From: Bacillota bacterium
GTDB lineage: Bacteria; Bacillota; Clostridia; Christensenellales; Aristaeellaceae
Assembly: GCA_023425025.1 (NCBI GenBank)
Contig: JAFADG010000044.1
Span: 243,894-307,893 of the forward strand
DNA length: 64,000 nucleotides
Direction of reading: 5' to 3'
Shown one piece after another: positions 24,067 to 32,622 of the stretch. The notes under the pieces were generated by a model. It worked only from the letters and a program-made list of their open reading frames with translations. It was not told the origin of the DNA and did no database searches. Each line of letters starts with the position of its first letter. The first letter of the stretch is position 1. Position numbers and translations under genes: made by a program.

Positions 24067-24936
24067 GTGCGCCTTTCGGTATCCAGCTACAGCTACCTGG
24101 GTTACATGGAGAAAACAGGAGCGAGCTATTTCGACATCTGCGACCTGGCCCAAAAAACGGGCTTTGAAGCCATTGAATTCATCCCGCTGGAGCTTACATA
24201 CGGCCGCGGGCAGTCCACCATAGCGGAACTCGCTTCCGCTCTTTCTACCCATTGCCGCCAGATCGGCCTCCAAATATGCGCCTACACCGTATCGGCGGAT
24301 TTCATTTGCGGCAGCGGGGGCGACATGCAAAAGGAAACGGCTCGCCTGAAGGGATGCATTGACATCGCGGCCCTCCTTGGCGCCGGGCTTTTGCGCCATG
24401 ACGTCGCCAGGCAATTGGGCGGTGCCTGCAGGAGCTACCGGGATGTGATCCGCACCGCCGCTCCGTATATCCGCGAGGTCACGGAATATGCGGCGTCCAA
24501 GGGCATCCGCACCTGCACGGAGAACCATGGCTTTCTGATGCAGGATGCCCAGCGGGTGGAAGAGCTGATTCTGGCCGTGAACCATCCAAACTTTGGCTGG
24601 CTTATAGACATGGGCAACTTTGCCTGCGCCGACCAGGACAGCGCCTACGCGGCAGGTATTGCCGCCCCGTATGCCTTCCATGTGCACGCCAAGGATTTTC
24701 TGTTAAAGCCGGGCACGCACCTGGAGCCCGGCGCCGGCTGGTTCCGGTCCCGCGGCGGCAATTACCTGCGCGGCACCATTGCCGGCCACGGCGCGATACC
24801 CATTGCCCAGTGCGCGGCCGTTTTAAGCAGAGCGGGCTATGACGGCTGGCTTTCCCTGGAGTTTGAGGGCATGGAGGAAACGCTGCCCGCCATTGAAGCC
24901 GGGTATGCCTATTTGAAACGCATCGTATCCAACTGA
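24067..24936 (+). CDS. Sugar phosphate isomerase/epimerase (second TIM-barrel protein of the operon)
   Basis: 289 residues from a GTG at 24067, chosen because AGGAGGG stands six bases before it; an upstream TTG lies before that site. It has RLSVSSYSYLGY at the start, FEAIEFIPLELT near residue 36, CTENHGFLM near 150, and LIDMGNF followed by HVHAKDF, the metal ligands of the xylose isomerase-like barrel. The final SLEFEGMEET matches the family end. It is only distantly like the first gene of the operon, so the two probably act at different steps. A terminator follows. Confidence 0.88.
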   Translation: MRLSVSSYSYLGYMEKTGASYFDICDLAQKTGFEAIEFIPLELTYGRGQSTIAELASALSTHCRQIGLQICAYTVSADFICGSGGDMQKETARLKGCIDIAALLGAGLLRHDVARQLGGACRSYRDVIRTAAPYIREVTEYAASKGIRTCTENHGFLMQDAQRVEELILAVNHPNFGWLIDMGNFACADQDSAYAAGIAAPYAFHVHAKDFLLKPGTHLEPGAGWFRSRGGNYLRGTIAGHGAIPIAQCAAVLSRAGYDGWLSLEFEGMEETLPAIEAGYAYLKRIVSN

Positions 24937-24950
24937 TTCGGTTGTATCAC

Positions 24951-24990
24951 AAGACCGTTCCGGCAGCATACAGGAACGGTCTTTTTATTT
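24951..24990 (+). terminator. Rho-independent terminator of the sugar operon
   Basis: AAGACCGTTCC and GGAACGGTCTT form an 11-pair stem followed by a T-rich run. Confidence 0.9.
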
Positions 24991-25020
24991 TTGGATAATA
25001 TCCTGCGGCACGCTTATACT
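24991..25020 (+). promoter_or_regulatory. Promoter of the duplicated-module membrane protein gene
   Basis: TTGGAT (24991-24996), 18 bases, TATACT (25015-25020), reading as a moderate SigA promoter. A sporulation-sigma reading (TGGATA-N17-TATACTA) is also possible because SigG-type boxes overlap the same bases. Confidence 0.5.
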
Positions 25021-25061
25021 ATTCATGTAAATCTTTTCCTCAAAAAGGAGTATTTTCTTGT

Positions 25062-26327
25062 ATGTCTCAGCCACAAGCGTCCCCTCCCGCCTTCCGCCGC
25101 CAGCGGGCGTATGTCAGCATTCTTGGCATCACGCAACTGCACTTGCGCAATCCCATGATCATCGCGCTTTGGTCCGCCATCTTTCCGGGCTTTGGCCATT
25201 TGCTGCTTTCAAAGTTTTTCTGCGGCATGCTCCTGTTCATATGGGAAGTCTTCGTGAATCTGCAATCGAACCTGAACCTCTCCATCTATTATACATTCAC
25301 CGGCGATTTTGTAATGGCGAAAGCCATTTTGGATAAGGAATGGCTGATGCTGTATGTACCCACCTATTTGTTTGCCATCTGGGACAGCTATCGGACGGCC
25401 GAAGACATCAATCAGCAATTTTTGCTGGCCGCCCATGAGGACGCCCCGGTCAGCCCGCTTGCCCTGCATACGCTGGGGCTTAATCATTTGGACAAAGGTT
25501 CGCCGTGGATGGGCGCGGTATGGTCGCTGCTGTCGCCGGGTGTCGGTCAGCTGATCACAAGGCGGATCCTGCCGGCATTCTTCCTGATAGGCTGGTGGAT
25601 CGTTGTTGTTTACCAGTCAAAGCTGCTGCCCGGCATTCACTTTACAGCACTGGGACAGTTTGGTCTGGCCAAGGAAATACTCAACAAGCAATGGGTGTTG
25701 AATGTGCCTTCCATATTCCTTTTCGGCGTCTATGATGCCTATGTGCATACCGTCGAAGGCAACAAGCTGTTCGAATGGGAGCAAGCCCGTTTCCTGCGGC
25801 AAAAGTTTCAAAACGGATCGTTTCAAATGCCATTTCCCATGCGTCAGGAGGATGAAGGCGGCATGTACGTGGTTGCTAGCTTTGAACACAGCACCCATCT
25901 GGAAGCGGCCGTAGCGACGCTTGAAAAACAATGCGTCCCCCCAAATGATATTCTGGCCGTGCCACTGGACAAGCAGGATGAATCCACGCTGATCTTTGAC
26001 CGGCTTCGCGCATCCGACAGGCAAAGCATGATGGACTATCCCATCATCATTGCCGCAATATGCGCGCTCTTTGGCCTGATCTATGGCTTTCTGCTGCACT
26101 GGGGCCCGGTGCTGTGGGCGCTTATCGGCACCGGGGTCGGCTTTGGCATCGGCATTGCGATCAAGCTGCTGGCCAAGCGCCGGCGCAAGGAAAAAATCCG
26201 CGCCCAGTCCCCCGAGGTGGTGCTTTTGATCAACTGCAGGAATATCAAGCCCGATACGGTGCAAGATATACTCTGGAGACATGGCGCTTTGGGGGTAAGC
26301 CGGCTTGCCCTTTCAGGCGAAGCATAA
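25062..26327 (+). CDS. Multi-pass membrane protein with an internally duplicated module, function unknown
   Basis: 421 residues. Two copies of a module occur: residues ~36-130 (IALWSAIFPGFGHLL ... WLMLYVPTYLFAIWDSYRT) and ~150-245 (AVWSLLSPGVGQLI ... WVLNVPSIFLFGVYDAYVHT). Each has two membrane helices, a conserved P-G-x-G motif and an aromatic end of the form FxxWDxY or FxxYDAY. A third part (270-330) is soluble and looks like a ferredoxin-like fold (MYVVASFEHSTHLEAAVATL), then two Gly-rich helices (340-390) and a basic tail. AAGGAG precedes ATG. The family is not recognised. The next gene is 18 bp downstream, so the two are likely co-expressed. Confidence 0.75.
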   Translation: MSQPQASPPAFRRQRAYVSILGITQLHLRNPMIIALWSAIFPGFGHLLLSKFFCGMLLFIWEVFVNLQSNLNLSIYYTFTGDFVMAKAILDKEWLMLYVPTYLFAIWDSYRTAEDINQQFLLAAHEDAPVSPLALHTLGLNHLDKGSPWMGAVWSLLSPGVGQLITRRILPAFFLIGWWIVVVYQSKLLPGIHFTALGQFGLAKEILNKQWVLNVPSIFLFGVYDAYVHTVEGNKLFEWEQARFLRQKFQNGSFQMPFPMRQEDEGGMYVVASFEHSTHLEAAVATLEKQCVPPNDILAVPLDKQDESTLIFDRLRASDRQSMMDYPIIIAAICALFGLIYGFLLHWGPVLWALIGTGVGFGIGIAIKLLAKRRRKEKIRAQSPEVVLLINCRNIKPDTVQDILWRHGALGVSRLALSGEA

Positions 26328-26345
26328 AGTACAGGGGGACAGGCA

Positions 26346-26912
26346 ATGGGCGGCCCGGATCAACTGCACGAGGAGATTATACAGCTTAAAGAAAAACTCA
26401 ACGACTTGTTCGTAGAGCGCTATTGGAAATCGGAAATCTTCAGCCCGATCTGGTGGCTCTCCGTCGCCTTGATCATCCTTCCCATGATCCTCTGGTGGAG
26501 AATCGTGAACAAGAAACGGTTGCTGGAGATCTGCGTATTCGGGCTGCTCACCAACATTATAGCAACCTTTTTGGATATCGGCCTGTCGGATCATATGATG
26601 TGGGAATACCCTGTCCGCGTGCTGCCGCAGGTTGCCCTGTTCCTGCCGGTAGACTACGTCATCGTACCGGTCACGGGCATGGTATTATACCAGAAGTTTC
26701 ATGCCTGGGGGAAGTTCTTCCTTGCCAGCACGGCCGCCAGCGCACTCATGTCCTTTGTCGGGGAGCCGCTTGCGGTACGCATCGGCATGTATGAGCTGTT
26801 TGAGTGGAAGTACATCTACTCTTTCCCGATCTATATTGCCATTTACATGATTGTCAAATTCATAACACAAAAATTGACGGCCATTATGCAAGCAAACAAC
26901 TCCCCCACATAA
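26346..26912 (+). CDS. CBO0543-family membrane protein
   Basis: 188 residues. A helical charged N-terminus (HEEIIQLKEKLNDLFVERYW) is followed by five to six membrane helices, with the pattern WRIVNKKRLLEICVFGLLTN and the polar-aromatic spots YPVRVLPQVALFLPVDYVIV. This matches an uncharacterised family of spore-former membrane proteins named after Clostridium botulinum CBO0543. No catalytic residue stands out. It follows the duplicated-module membrane protein after 18 bp, with GGGGGAC before ATG, and converges on the MocR-type regulator. Confidence 0.75.
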   Translation: MGGPDQLHEEIIQLKEKLNDLFVERYWKSEIFSPIWWLSVALIILPMILWWRIVNKKRLLEICVFGLLTNIIATFLDIGLSDHMMWEYPVRVLPQVALFLPVDYVIVPVTGMVLYQKFHAWGKFFLASTAASALMSFVGEPLAVRIGMYELFEWKYIYSFPIYIAIYMIVKFITQKLTAIMQANNSPT

Positions 26913-26926
26913 CGGATAAAAGGAAA

Positions 26927-28333
26927 TCAACGGTTATTCGAAAAAGCGGCCCGCAGCCTTGTTACTCCCTGTACAATCTCTTCCCCGGTCAATGCGCCAT
27001 AGCCCAAAATCATGCCGGCTTCATGGGCGCCTTTCACCATCGCGTAATCCTCCGACCATTCGGCTTCCACATGAAAATCACGCATACGTTCAAAATCCTC
27101 ACAGGACAGCACGCGGCGCGCGAACCTCACCATCATGTGCATGCCCGCGTTTTCCCCGCTGATGGCAATGTCAGCCCCGAACGCCTTGCGCAGTTCACGC
27201 ATCAGCAGCAGCCGTTTCTTGAAATAAATCCGTTTCATTTTGTAAATGTGCCGTTCCAATTGGCCGCTGCGCAAAAATTCCGCCAGCGCGTGCTGCAGGA
27301 TGACGGGCACCGAAAGGTTGAGGGCTTCCATGGCGGAGCGCATTTTGCCCGCCGCCTTTTGAGGCAGGATCATGTAGCCCATGCGTAGCGTCGGCGAAAA
27401 AATTTTGCTGAAGGAGCCCAGGTAGATCACCCGTTCCGGGTCCAGATGCCGGAGCGTTTGTATTGGCTCTCCCTCGTAGCGGAATTCGCTGTCATAATCG
27501 TCCTCAATAATGTATGCCCCTGCTCTGCGGGCGTGGTGCAAAAGCTCCAGCCTGCGTCGGACGGGCAGCACATGGCCTGTGGGAAACTGATGGGAAGGGA
27601 CGACGTAGGCCAGGCCGAACGTATTGATATCTTTCAGCAGATCCGTGCGCATGCCCTGGCCGTCCACGCCCACCGGCAGGATGGTGTAGCCGTTGCGCAA
27701 AAAGGCCTGGCGCATAAAATCCACGCAGGGGTCTTCCATGACAACCGCGGCTTGGCCTTTCAGCGCCCAGCAAGCCACATCGACGCCGCTGGTCGCGCCG
27801 GGCACTATCACAATCTGCTCAGGGCTGCAGGTAATATCCTTGGTTCTGTACAGGTATTGACTTAGCTCCCTGCGCAATCCCGCCTCCCCAAAGGTTACGC
27901 CATAAGCAAATTCCCGCTGCGCATGCAGGGTGCTTGCATCCCTTAAGGCCCGGGTCCATGCGGCCCTTGGAAAATTCCGGTAATCCGGTAATCCGGCCTC
28001 AAAAGCGATGACATCCCCTGCCTGTGCGGCGTCTTTTACAAAGATCGCATCTCCCTTGGACAATACGGCGGCCGGTGCCTCGCTTTGCCGGTTCAGCGCC
28101 ACAACATACGTGCCGGAGCCTGTGCGGCCGCTCAGGTAGCCCTCGGCAATCAACTGTTCATACACCTGCAAAACGGTATTGCGCGCTATGGAGAGCTCCG
28201 CCGCCATACCGCGGGTGGGGGGCAGCCGTGTGCCCGCGGCAAGGGAGCCATCCAGGATCATGGCCCGCAATTGTCCGGTCAGCTGTCTTGCGATGGATAT
28301 GGCGGATGATCTGTCAACAGTCAGCCCGTACAT
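26927..28333 (-). CDS. MocR/PdxR-type transcriptional regulator (GntR HTH + aminotransferase domain)
   Basis: 468 residues from the ATG at 28333 with GGAGGATTGT before it. Residues 1-75 are a GntR winged helix (AMILDGSLAAGTRLPPTRGM, ARNTVLQVYEQL). Residues ~110-460 are a class I aminotransferase fold with the PLP-binding lysine in SFSKIFSPTLRMGY. Such proteins sense pyridoxal phosphate or an amino acid aldimine and usually control the divergently located gene. Here the divergent neighbour is metN at 28604, so it might regulate methionine uptake, but the direct target is unknown. Confidence 0.9.
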   Translation of the reverse strand: MYGLTVDRSSAISIARQLTGQLRAMILDGSLAAGTRLPPTRGMAAELSIARNTVLQVYEQLIAEGYLSGRTGSGTYVVALNRQSEAPAAVLSKGDAIFVKDAAQAGDVIAFEAGLPDYRNFPRAAWTRALRDASTLHAQREFAYGVTFGEAGLRRELSQYLYRTKDITCSPEQIVIVPGATSGVDVACWALKGQAAVVMEDPCVDFMRQAFLRNGYTILPVGVDGQGMRTDLLKDINTFGLAYVVPSHQFPTGHVLPVRRRLELLHHARRAGAYIIEDDYDSEFRYEGEPIQTLRHLDPERVIYLGSFSKIFSPTLRMGYMILPQKAAGKMRSAMEALNLSVPVILQHALAEFLRSGQLERHIYKMKRIYFKKRLLLMRELRKAFGADIAISGENAGMHMMVRFARRVLSCEDFERMRDFHVEAEWSEDYAMVKGAHEAGMILGYGALTGEEIVQGVTRLRAAFSNNR

Positions 28334-28517
28334 ACAATCCTCCAAAATGCAAAATGGGCCAGCATGCAGGATTGGCCCCTCAAAAGCGAGCAAATCCGGG
28401 CCTTGCTCAGGGCCCTTTTCTATTGTACCATATCTTTCTGCGGAAATGGAGGCAGAACAAAGGAAGGCATCCCTGCAAAGGGGCCTCTCTTTCGGTTTTC
28501 ATGCTATTCCTATCGCC

Positions 28518-28546
28518 TTGACATGCAACGCGTCATCCTGTATGAT
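28518..28546 (+). promoter_or_regulatory. SigA promoter of metN-metI
   Basis: TTGACA (28518-28523), 17 bases, TATGAT (28541-28546): perfect -35 and a near-perfect -10. No S-box or T-box consensus was seen between it and metN, so the usual RNA control of methionine transporters appears absent. Confidence 0.8.
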
Positions 28547-28603
28547 GACGGCACGTACATTCATTTTTGCGTACCAATGACGGTATGCGTATAAAGGGCT
28601 GGG

Positions 28604-29668
28604 ATGCAATTCATGCAGGATATGGAAAACCAGGAGGAAACAAGGCCCGGCGCACAGCAGCAGCCGGTGCTGATCGATATTCAAAAGCTGCGCAAGGTTT
28701 ACCCCGTGCAAAACGGGGAAGTGGTTGCCTTGAGCGACATCAGCCTTTCCATACACAAAGGCGATATATACGGCATCATTGGCTTAAGCGGCGCGGGCAA
28801 GAGCACCCTCATCCGCTGCGTCAACAGGCTGGATGAGCCTACGGAGGGCGAGATCCTTTTTGAAGGCAAAAACGTGCTGGCCATGGACAAAAAGGAGCTG
28901 CTATCCCTGCGCCGGAACGTCAGCATGATCTTTCAGCAGTTCAACCTGCTGATGCAAAAGACGGTGGCGAAGAACATCCTCTATCCCATGGAAATCGCGG
29001 GTGTTCCCCGCGCCCAGGCGAACATGCGGGTGAAGGAGCTATTGAAAATCGTCGGCCTGGAGGATAAGATCAACGCCTATCCCGCCCAGCTGTCGGGCGG
29101 GCAAAAGCAGCGTGTGGCCATCGCCAGGGCACTGGCCATGAATCCCAAGGTGCTGCTGTGCGACGAGGCCACCTCCGCGCTGGACCCCATGACGACGCAA
29201 TCCATATTGAAGCTTTTGCAGGACATCAACCGTCAAATGGGCATCACCATCGTGATCATCACTCATGAGATGGCGGTGATCCGCCAAATCTGCACCCATG
29301 TGGCCATCCTGGACGGCGGCGCCATCGCCGAGGAAGGCAGCGTGGACGAGGTGTTCACCCACACCAAAAGCCAGGCCGGCAAAAGGCTGTTCGGCATCGT
29401 GCCCACGGAGGAGGAGCCCTTTCCCTTATCCGGCCCGGCGCTGCGGGTGGTGTTTGACGGCGGCAAGGTGGCGGATCCCATCATCGCCCGGCTGATCCTG
29501 CATCTTGGCGTGCCGGTGAGCATTCTTTCCGCCGATGTCAGGAGCCTTGGCGGTGTGCAGTATGGACAAATGCTAATCACCGCCCCCGAGGACGCCGCCT
29601 TAAAGCAGAAGGCCATGGCATTTCTCAAGGAGCAGGGCCTGACGGTGGAGGAGGTGACGGCCGCATGA
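28604..29668 (+). CDS. metN: MetN, methionine ABC transporter ATP-binding protein
   Basis: 354 residues. Walker A GLSGAGKST, the ABC signature LSGGQKQRVAIARAL, Walker B VLLCDEATSALD and the H-loop IVIITHEM are all intact. The C-terminal ~75 residues (PALRVVFDGGKVADPIIARL onward) form the NIL domain, which binds methionine and inhibits transport when the cell is replete. The NIL domain identifies MetN rather than another ABC ATPase. It shares 4 bp of overlap with metI. The N-terminus has three in-frame ATGs (28604, 28613, 28622); the first is used here. Confidence 0.94.
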   Translation: MQFMQDMENQEETRPGAQQQPVLIDIQKLRKVYPVQNGEVVALSDISLSIHKGDIYGIIGLSGAGKSTLIRCVNRLDEPTEGEILFEGKNVLAMDKKELLSLRRNVSMIFQQFNLLMQKTVAKNILYPMEIAGVPRAQANMRVKELLKIVGLEDKINAYPAQLSGGQKQRVAIARALAMNPKVLLCDEATSALDPMTTQSILKLLQDINRQMGITIVIITHEMAVIRQICTHVAILDGGAIAEEGSVDEVFTHTKSQAGKRLFGIVPTEEEPFPLSGPALRVVFDGGKVADPIIARLILHLGVPVSILSADVRSLGGVQYGQMLITAPEDAALKQKAMAFLKEQGLTVEEVTAA

Positions 29669-30327
29669 CCTGGGATAAGCTGTGGGTGCTCTTGTTTCAG
29701 GGCATCTTGGATACGCTGTATATGACGCTGCCCTCCACCTTTTTCGCGTATGTGCTTGGCCTGCCGCTGGGCGTGCTGCTGGTCATCACAAGAAAAGGGA
29801 ACATTTGCCCCGCGCCGTCCTTCAACGCGGTGCTGGGGACAGTCATCAATTTCCTTCGCTCCATTCCCTTTATCATCCTCCTGGTCATGCTTTTCCCGGT
29901 GACAAGAATTGTGATGGGCACTGCCATCGGCACCCAATCGGTCATCTTCCCGCTGGTGATCAGCGCCTTCCCCTATGTGGCGCGCATGGTGGAAAGCTCC
30001 TTGCAGGAGGTGGACGGGGGCGTGATCGAAGCGGCCATCTCCATGGGCTCCACCACCTGGCAGATCATTCGAAAGGTGCTTTTGGCGGAGGCGCTCCCCT
30101 CGCTCGTAAACGGCGCCACCATCTGCCTGACCACGATCCTTGCCTATACGGCCATGGCAGGCGCCGCCGGCGGCGACGGCTTGGGCAAAATCGCAATCAG
30201 CTACGGGCTCAACCGCCGGGAATACGTGATTATGTATGCCGCAAGCATCGCCCTGGTACTGCTTGTGCAGCTCTTTCAGGTCATCGGCACGGTGGCTACC
30301 AGAAAATTGGACCATAAAAAGAGATAA
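29665..30327 (+). CDS. metI: MetI, methionine ABC transporter permease
   Basis: 220 residues with five or six membrane helices and the EAA loop VDGGVIEAAISMGSTTWQII (about residues 118-137), the site that couples to MetN. The ending LDHKKR is short and basic. ATG overlaps the metN stop. The substrate-binding lipoprotein MetQ, which normally follows, is not present; a terminator comes 18 bp after the stop. Confidence 0.93.
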   Translation: MTWDKLWVLLFQGILDTLYMTLPSTFFAYVLGLPLGVLLVITRKGNICPAPSFNAVLGTVINFLRSIPFIILLVMLFPVTRIVMGTAIGTQSVIFPLVISAFPYVARMVESSLQEVDGGVIEAAISMGSTTWQIIRKVLLAEALPSLVNGATICLTTILAYTAMAGAAGGDGLGKIAISYGLNRREYVIMYAASIALVLLVQLFQVIGTVATRKLDHKKR

Positions 30328-30344
30328 CCGGGACATAAAAAAAC

Positions 30345-30380
30345 GCCTCTTGCCGTGCTGAAACGGCAAGAGGCATTTTT
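30345..30380. terminator. Bidirectional terminator between metI and the NagD-like gene
   Basis: GCCTCTTGCCGT and ACGGCAAGAGGC form a perfect 12-pair stem flanked by A-run on the left and T-run on the right, so it works for both converging genes. Confidence 0.92.
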
Positions 30381-30384
30381 GATG

Positions 30385-31185
30385 TTACAAATGCGGTATC
30401 ATATCACACAGCCTGTCAAACGTCAAATGGGGCTGCACCGGCGACGACTTCAAATCCTCCTGGGTTGCTTCTCCGGACAGAACAAGGATGCTGGCCATGC
30501 CGAAATTCACGCCTGTGGCGATATCAGTATACAGCCTGTCCCCCACCATGGCCAGCTCATCCGCCCGGAAGCCCGTTATGCGCAGCGCTTCCTCCACGAT
30601 GCCCTGATAGGGCTTGCCCAGGATCACATCCGGCCGCCGGCCGGCGCTGGCTTCAATAAAGGCGATGATGGCCCCGATATCCGGCGCGAAGCCTGTTTCC
30701 GTCGGGCAGTTGAAATCCGGATGGGTGGCGATATAGGGCAGACCGGCGCGCACCAGGTCGCATACCCTAGTCATTTTTTCATAATCCAGCGTCGTATCAT
30801 AGGCGATCAGCACATAGTCCGGGTGCTCGTTGTCGATTGCAAGCCCCAGCTCCAAAAGCTCTTCCTTCAACGTATCATTGCCCAGCAAAAACGCCCTTTT
30901 CCCAGGAAATGTACGAAGCGCATAGGTGGCTGCCGCGTGGCCGGAAGTCAGCACCCGCAAAAAGCGCTCCCCCACGCCCATCTTTTTGAGCTTTTGCACA
31001 TACTGTTCCGCGGATTTGGAGGAGTTGTTGGTCAGAAACAGCGTGCGCCGGCCTGTGGCCGCGCAGGCCTCCAAGAAGTCCAGCGATCCCGGCAGCAGCT
31101 GATTGCCCAAATAAAAAGTGCCGTCCATATCCAGCAGGAAGCACTTTACCCTTGACAATATCCCTTTGGCCGTCCCGTCGTTCAT
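30385..31185 (-). CDS. HAD-IIA family hydrolase (NagD-like)
   Basis: 266 residues from the ATG at 31185. Motif I CFLLDMDGTFYLG, motif II LFLTNNSSKS, and motif IV MVGDRLYTDIATGVNFGM define the HAD-IIA group (NagD, AraL, 4-nitrophenylphosphatase). The large alpha/beta cap includes ILGKPYQGIVEEAL. It dephosphorylates small sugar phosphates or nucleotides; the substrate is unknown. The GAAGG site lies about 12 bases before ATG, so expression may be modest. It converges on metI with a shared terminator. Confidence 0.9.
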   Translation of the reverse strand: MNDGTAKGILSRVKCFLLDMDGTFYLGNQLLPGSLDFLEACAATGRRTLFLTNNSSKSAEQYVQKLKKMGVGERFLRVLTSGHAAATYALRTFPGKRAFLLGNDTLKEELLELGLAIDNEHPDYVLIAYDTTLDYEKMTRVCDLVRAGLPYIATHPDFNCPTETGFAPDIGAIIAFIEASAGRRPDVILGKPYQGIVEEALRITGFRADELAMVGDRLYTDIATGVNFGMASILVLSGEATQEDLKSSPVQPHLTFDRLCDMIPHL

Positions 31186-31308
31186 GCGGCTCAACCTTCT
31201 TTGCCATTCTCTCTTTTTTTCATCATACCACACAGACCGCGTTCCGTAAAGAACCGCAGCCCATTCGTTACAAGGCAAATACCGCCCCTGCGCTTAATGC
31301 CAAGGGCA

Positions 31309-31524
31309 TTATTCCTCTTCCCAGGTAAAGCGCCGGCACTGCACGCCGTCCCGCTCCACCGTCTCCTGCCACATTTCCGCGGGGCGCACCCACATTCCCC
31401 CGTCGCCGTACAGCGCCTGGTAGACAACCATCCATTCCAGCGTTTCACTGTGCCGGGCCATATACAAAAGGCGGTAACGGTTTCCTTTGAAATGCCTGTA
31501 GATGCCAGGCCGCAATTCCAACAT
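31309..31524 (-). CDS. DUF1653 domain protein
   Basis: 71 residues from the ATG at 31524 with GAGG six bases upstream. The sequence RPGIYRHFKGNRYRLLYMAR, then WMVVYQALYGDGGMWVRP, contains the conserved pattern of DUF1653, a small beta-rich domain of unknown function, often alone. Aromatic and charged positions (YRHFKG, VVYQ, PAEMW) are present. It lies 120 bp upstream of the NagD-like gene on the same strand. Confidence 0.88.
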   Translation of the reverse strand: MLELRPGIYRHFKGNRYRLLYMARHSETLEWMVVYQALYGDGGMWVRPAEMWQETVERDGVQCRRFTWEEE

Positions 31525-31738
31525 GGCGCACCTCATGCATTCTGTCGTCGGTTCATACGTGTCTGCGCACATGAAAAGCATCTATTTGATTGTATCATAC
31601 ACTTTATCAACACGCAAGAAACAGGAAAGCCGCACCCACCGGCCGGAGGGTGGGAGGCGTATGCGAAATTCCCGCAACCGCTTTACTTTTCCTATGAAAT
31701 GAAGTACATTATTGTATATTTTGAAAGGCGTTGAACTG

Positions 31739-32605
31739 ATGATCGACGTGATTATTAATCCTGTTGCCGGCAACGGCCTGGCGATAAGGATCGGCGAAAA
31801 GGTTATGGAAACATTAAAAAGCCGCGGCGTTGCCTGTGAAGCCTTCTACACCGCCGCCCCCGGCCATGCCACGGTGCTGGCGAAGGAATCCGCCGGCCGG
31901 GGCGCGCAAACCGTCCTTGCCGTTGGGGGCGACGGCACAGCCTATGAGGTCGCCAGCGGTCTGTATCATACAAAAACGGCGCTGGGCCTGATACCGGCCG
32001 GCACCGGCAATGATTTTATCAAGTCCATCGGCGCGCCCAAGGATCCGCTGCGGGCCCTTGAATTCATCCTCTCCCATGCTCCGCGGCCGGTGGATATGGG
32101 GCAAATGAATGATCAGCTATTTTTAAATGTGTGCGGAACAGGATTTGACGTATCCGTTCTGGAATATACCATAAAGGCCAAAAAGCTGGTGCGGGGCATG
32201 CTGCCCTACCTGTACGGCGTCGTCCGCACCATATTCAGCTTCAGGCCTGTGCGCATGCGCATCGTCATCGATGATGAAACGGCGCTGGAAGGCACTTTCC
32301 TGCAATGCAGCGTAGCCAATGGCCGTTATTTTGGCGGGGGCATTGCCATTTCTCCCACCGCCGAGGTGGACGACGGCCTGCTGGACGTGGTCGTACTGCG
32401 GTCCATTCCCAACTGGAAGATGTTCCTTTATCTGCCTGGCCTGGTACTGGGCAAGGTGGATACTTTCTCTATTACCTCCCATTACCGCTGCAAAAAGGTG
32501 CAGATTGATGCGCCCGGGATGCGCTTGAATGTGGATGGTGAAATCCTTCCCATCAGCACGGTCAGCTTCTCTCCGGCAAAGGACGCGCTGCTGCTGCACT
32601 GGTGA
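31739..32605 (+). CDS. Diacylglycerol kinase-family lipid kinase
   Basis: 288 residues from the ATG at 31739. The motifs INPVAGNG, VGGDGTAYEVASGL and PAGTGNDFIKSIG (residues 6, 58 and 90) are the ATP and Mg binding sites of the DagK/sphingosine kinase family. It phosphorylates diacylglycerol or a related lipid at the membrane to phosphatidic acid, as in DgkB and YegS. The second, beta domain has CSVANGRYFGGGIAISPTAE. The next gene overlaps by 4 bp at its GTG reading. Confidence 0.93.
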   Translation: MIDVIINPVAGNGLAIRIGEKVMETLKSRGVACEAFYTAAPGHATVLAKESAGRGAQTVLAVGGDGTAYEVASGLYHTKTALGLIPAGTGNDFIKSIGAPKDPLRALEFILSHAPRPVDMGQMNDQLFLNVCGTGFDVSVLEYTIKAKKLVRGMLPYLYGVVRTIFSFRPVRMRIVIDDETALEGTFLQCSVANGRYFGGGIAISPTAEVDDGLLDVVVLRSIPNWKMFLYLPGLVLGKVDTFSITSHYRCKKVQIDAPGMRLNVDGEILPISTVSFSPAKDALLLHW

Positions 32606-32622
32606 CGCCGCCGAAGGGGCGG

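Noticed and set aside
28334..28603. Hairpins between the MocR regulator and metN, as a possible S-box or T-box
   Set aside because: Several GC-rich inverted repeats exist (for example GAGCAA...TTGCTC), but neither the SAM-I core nor a T-box sequence was seen, and the metN promoter lies after them.
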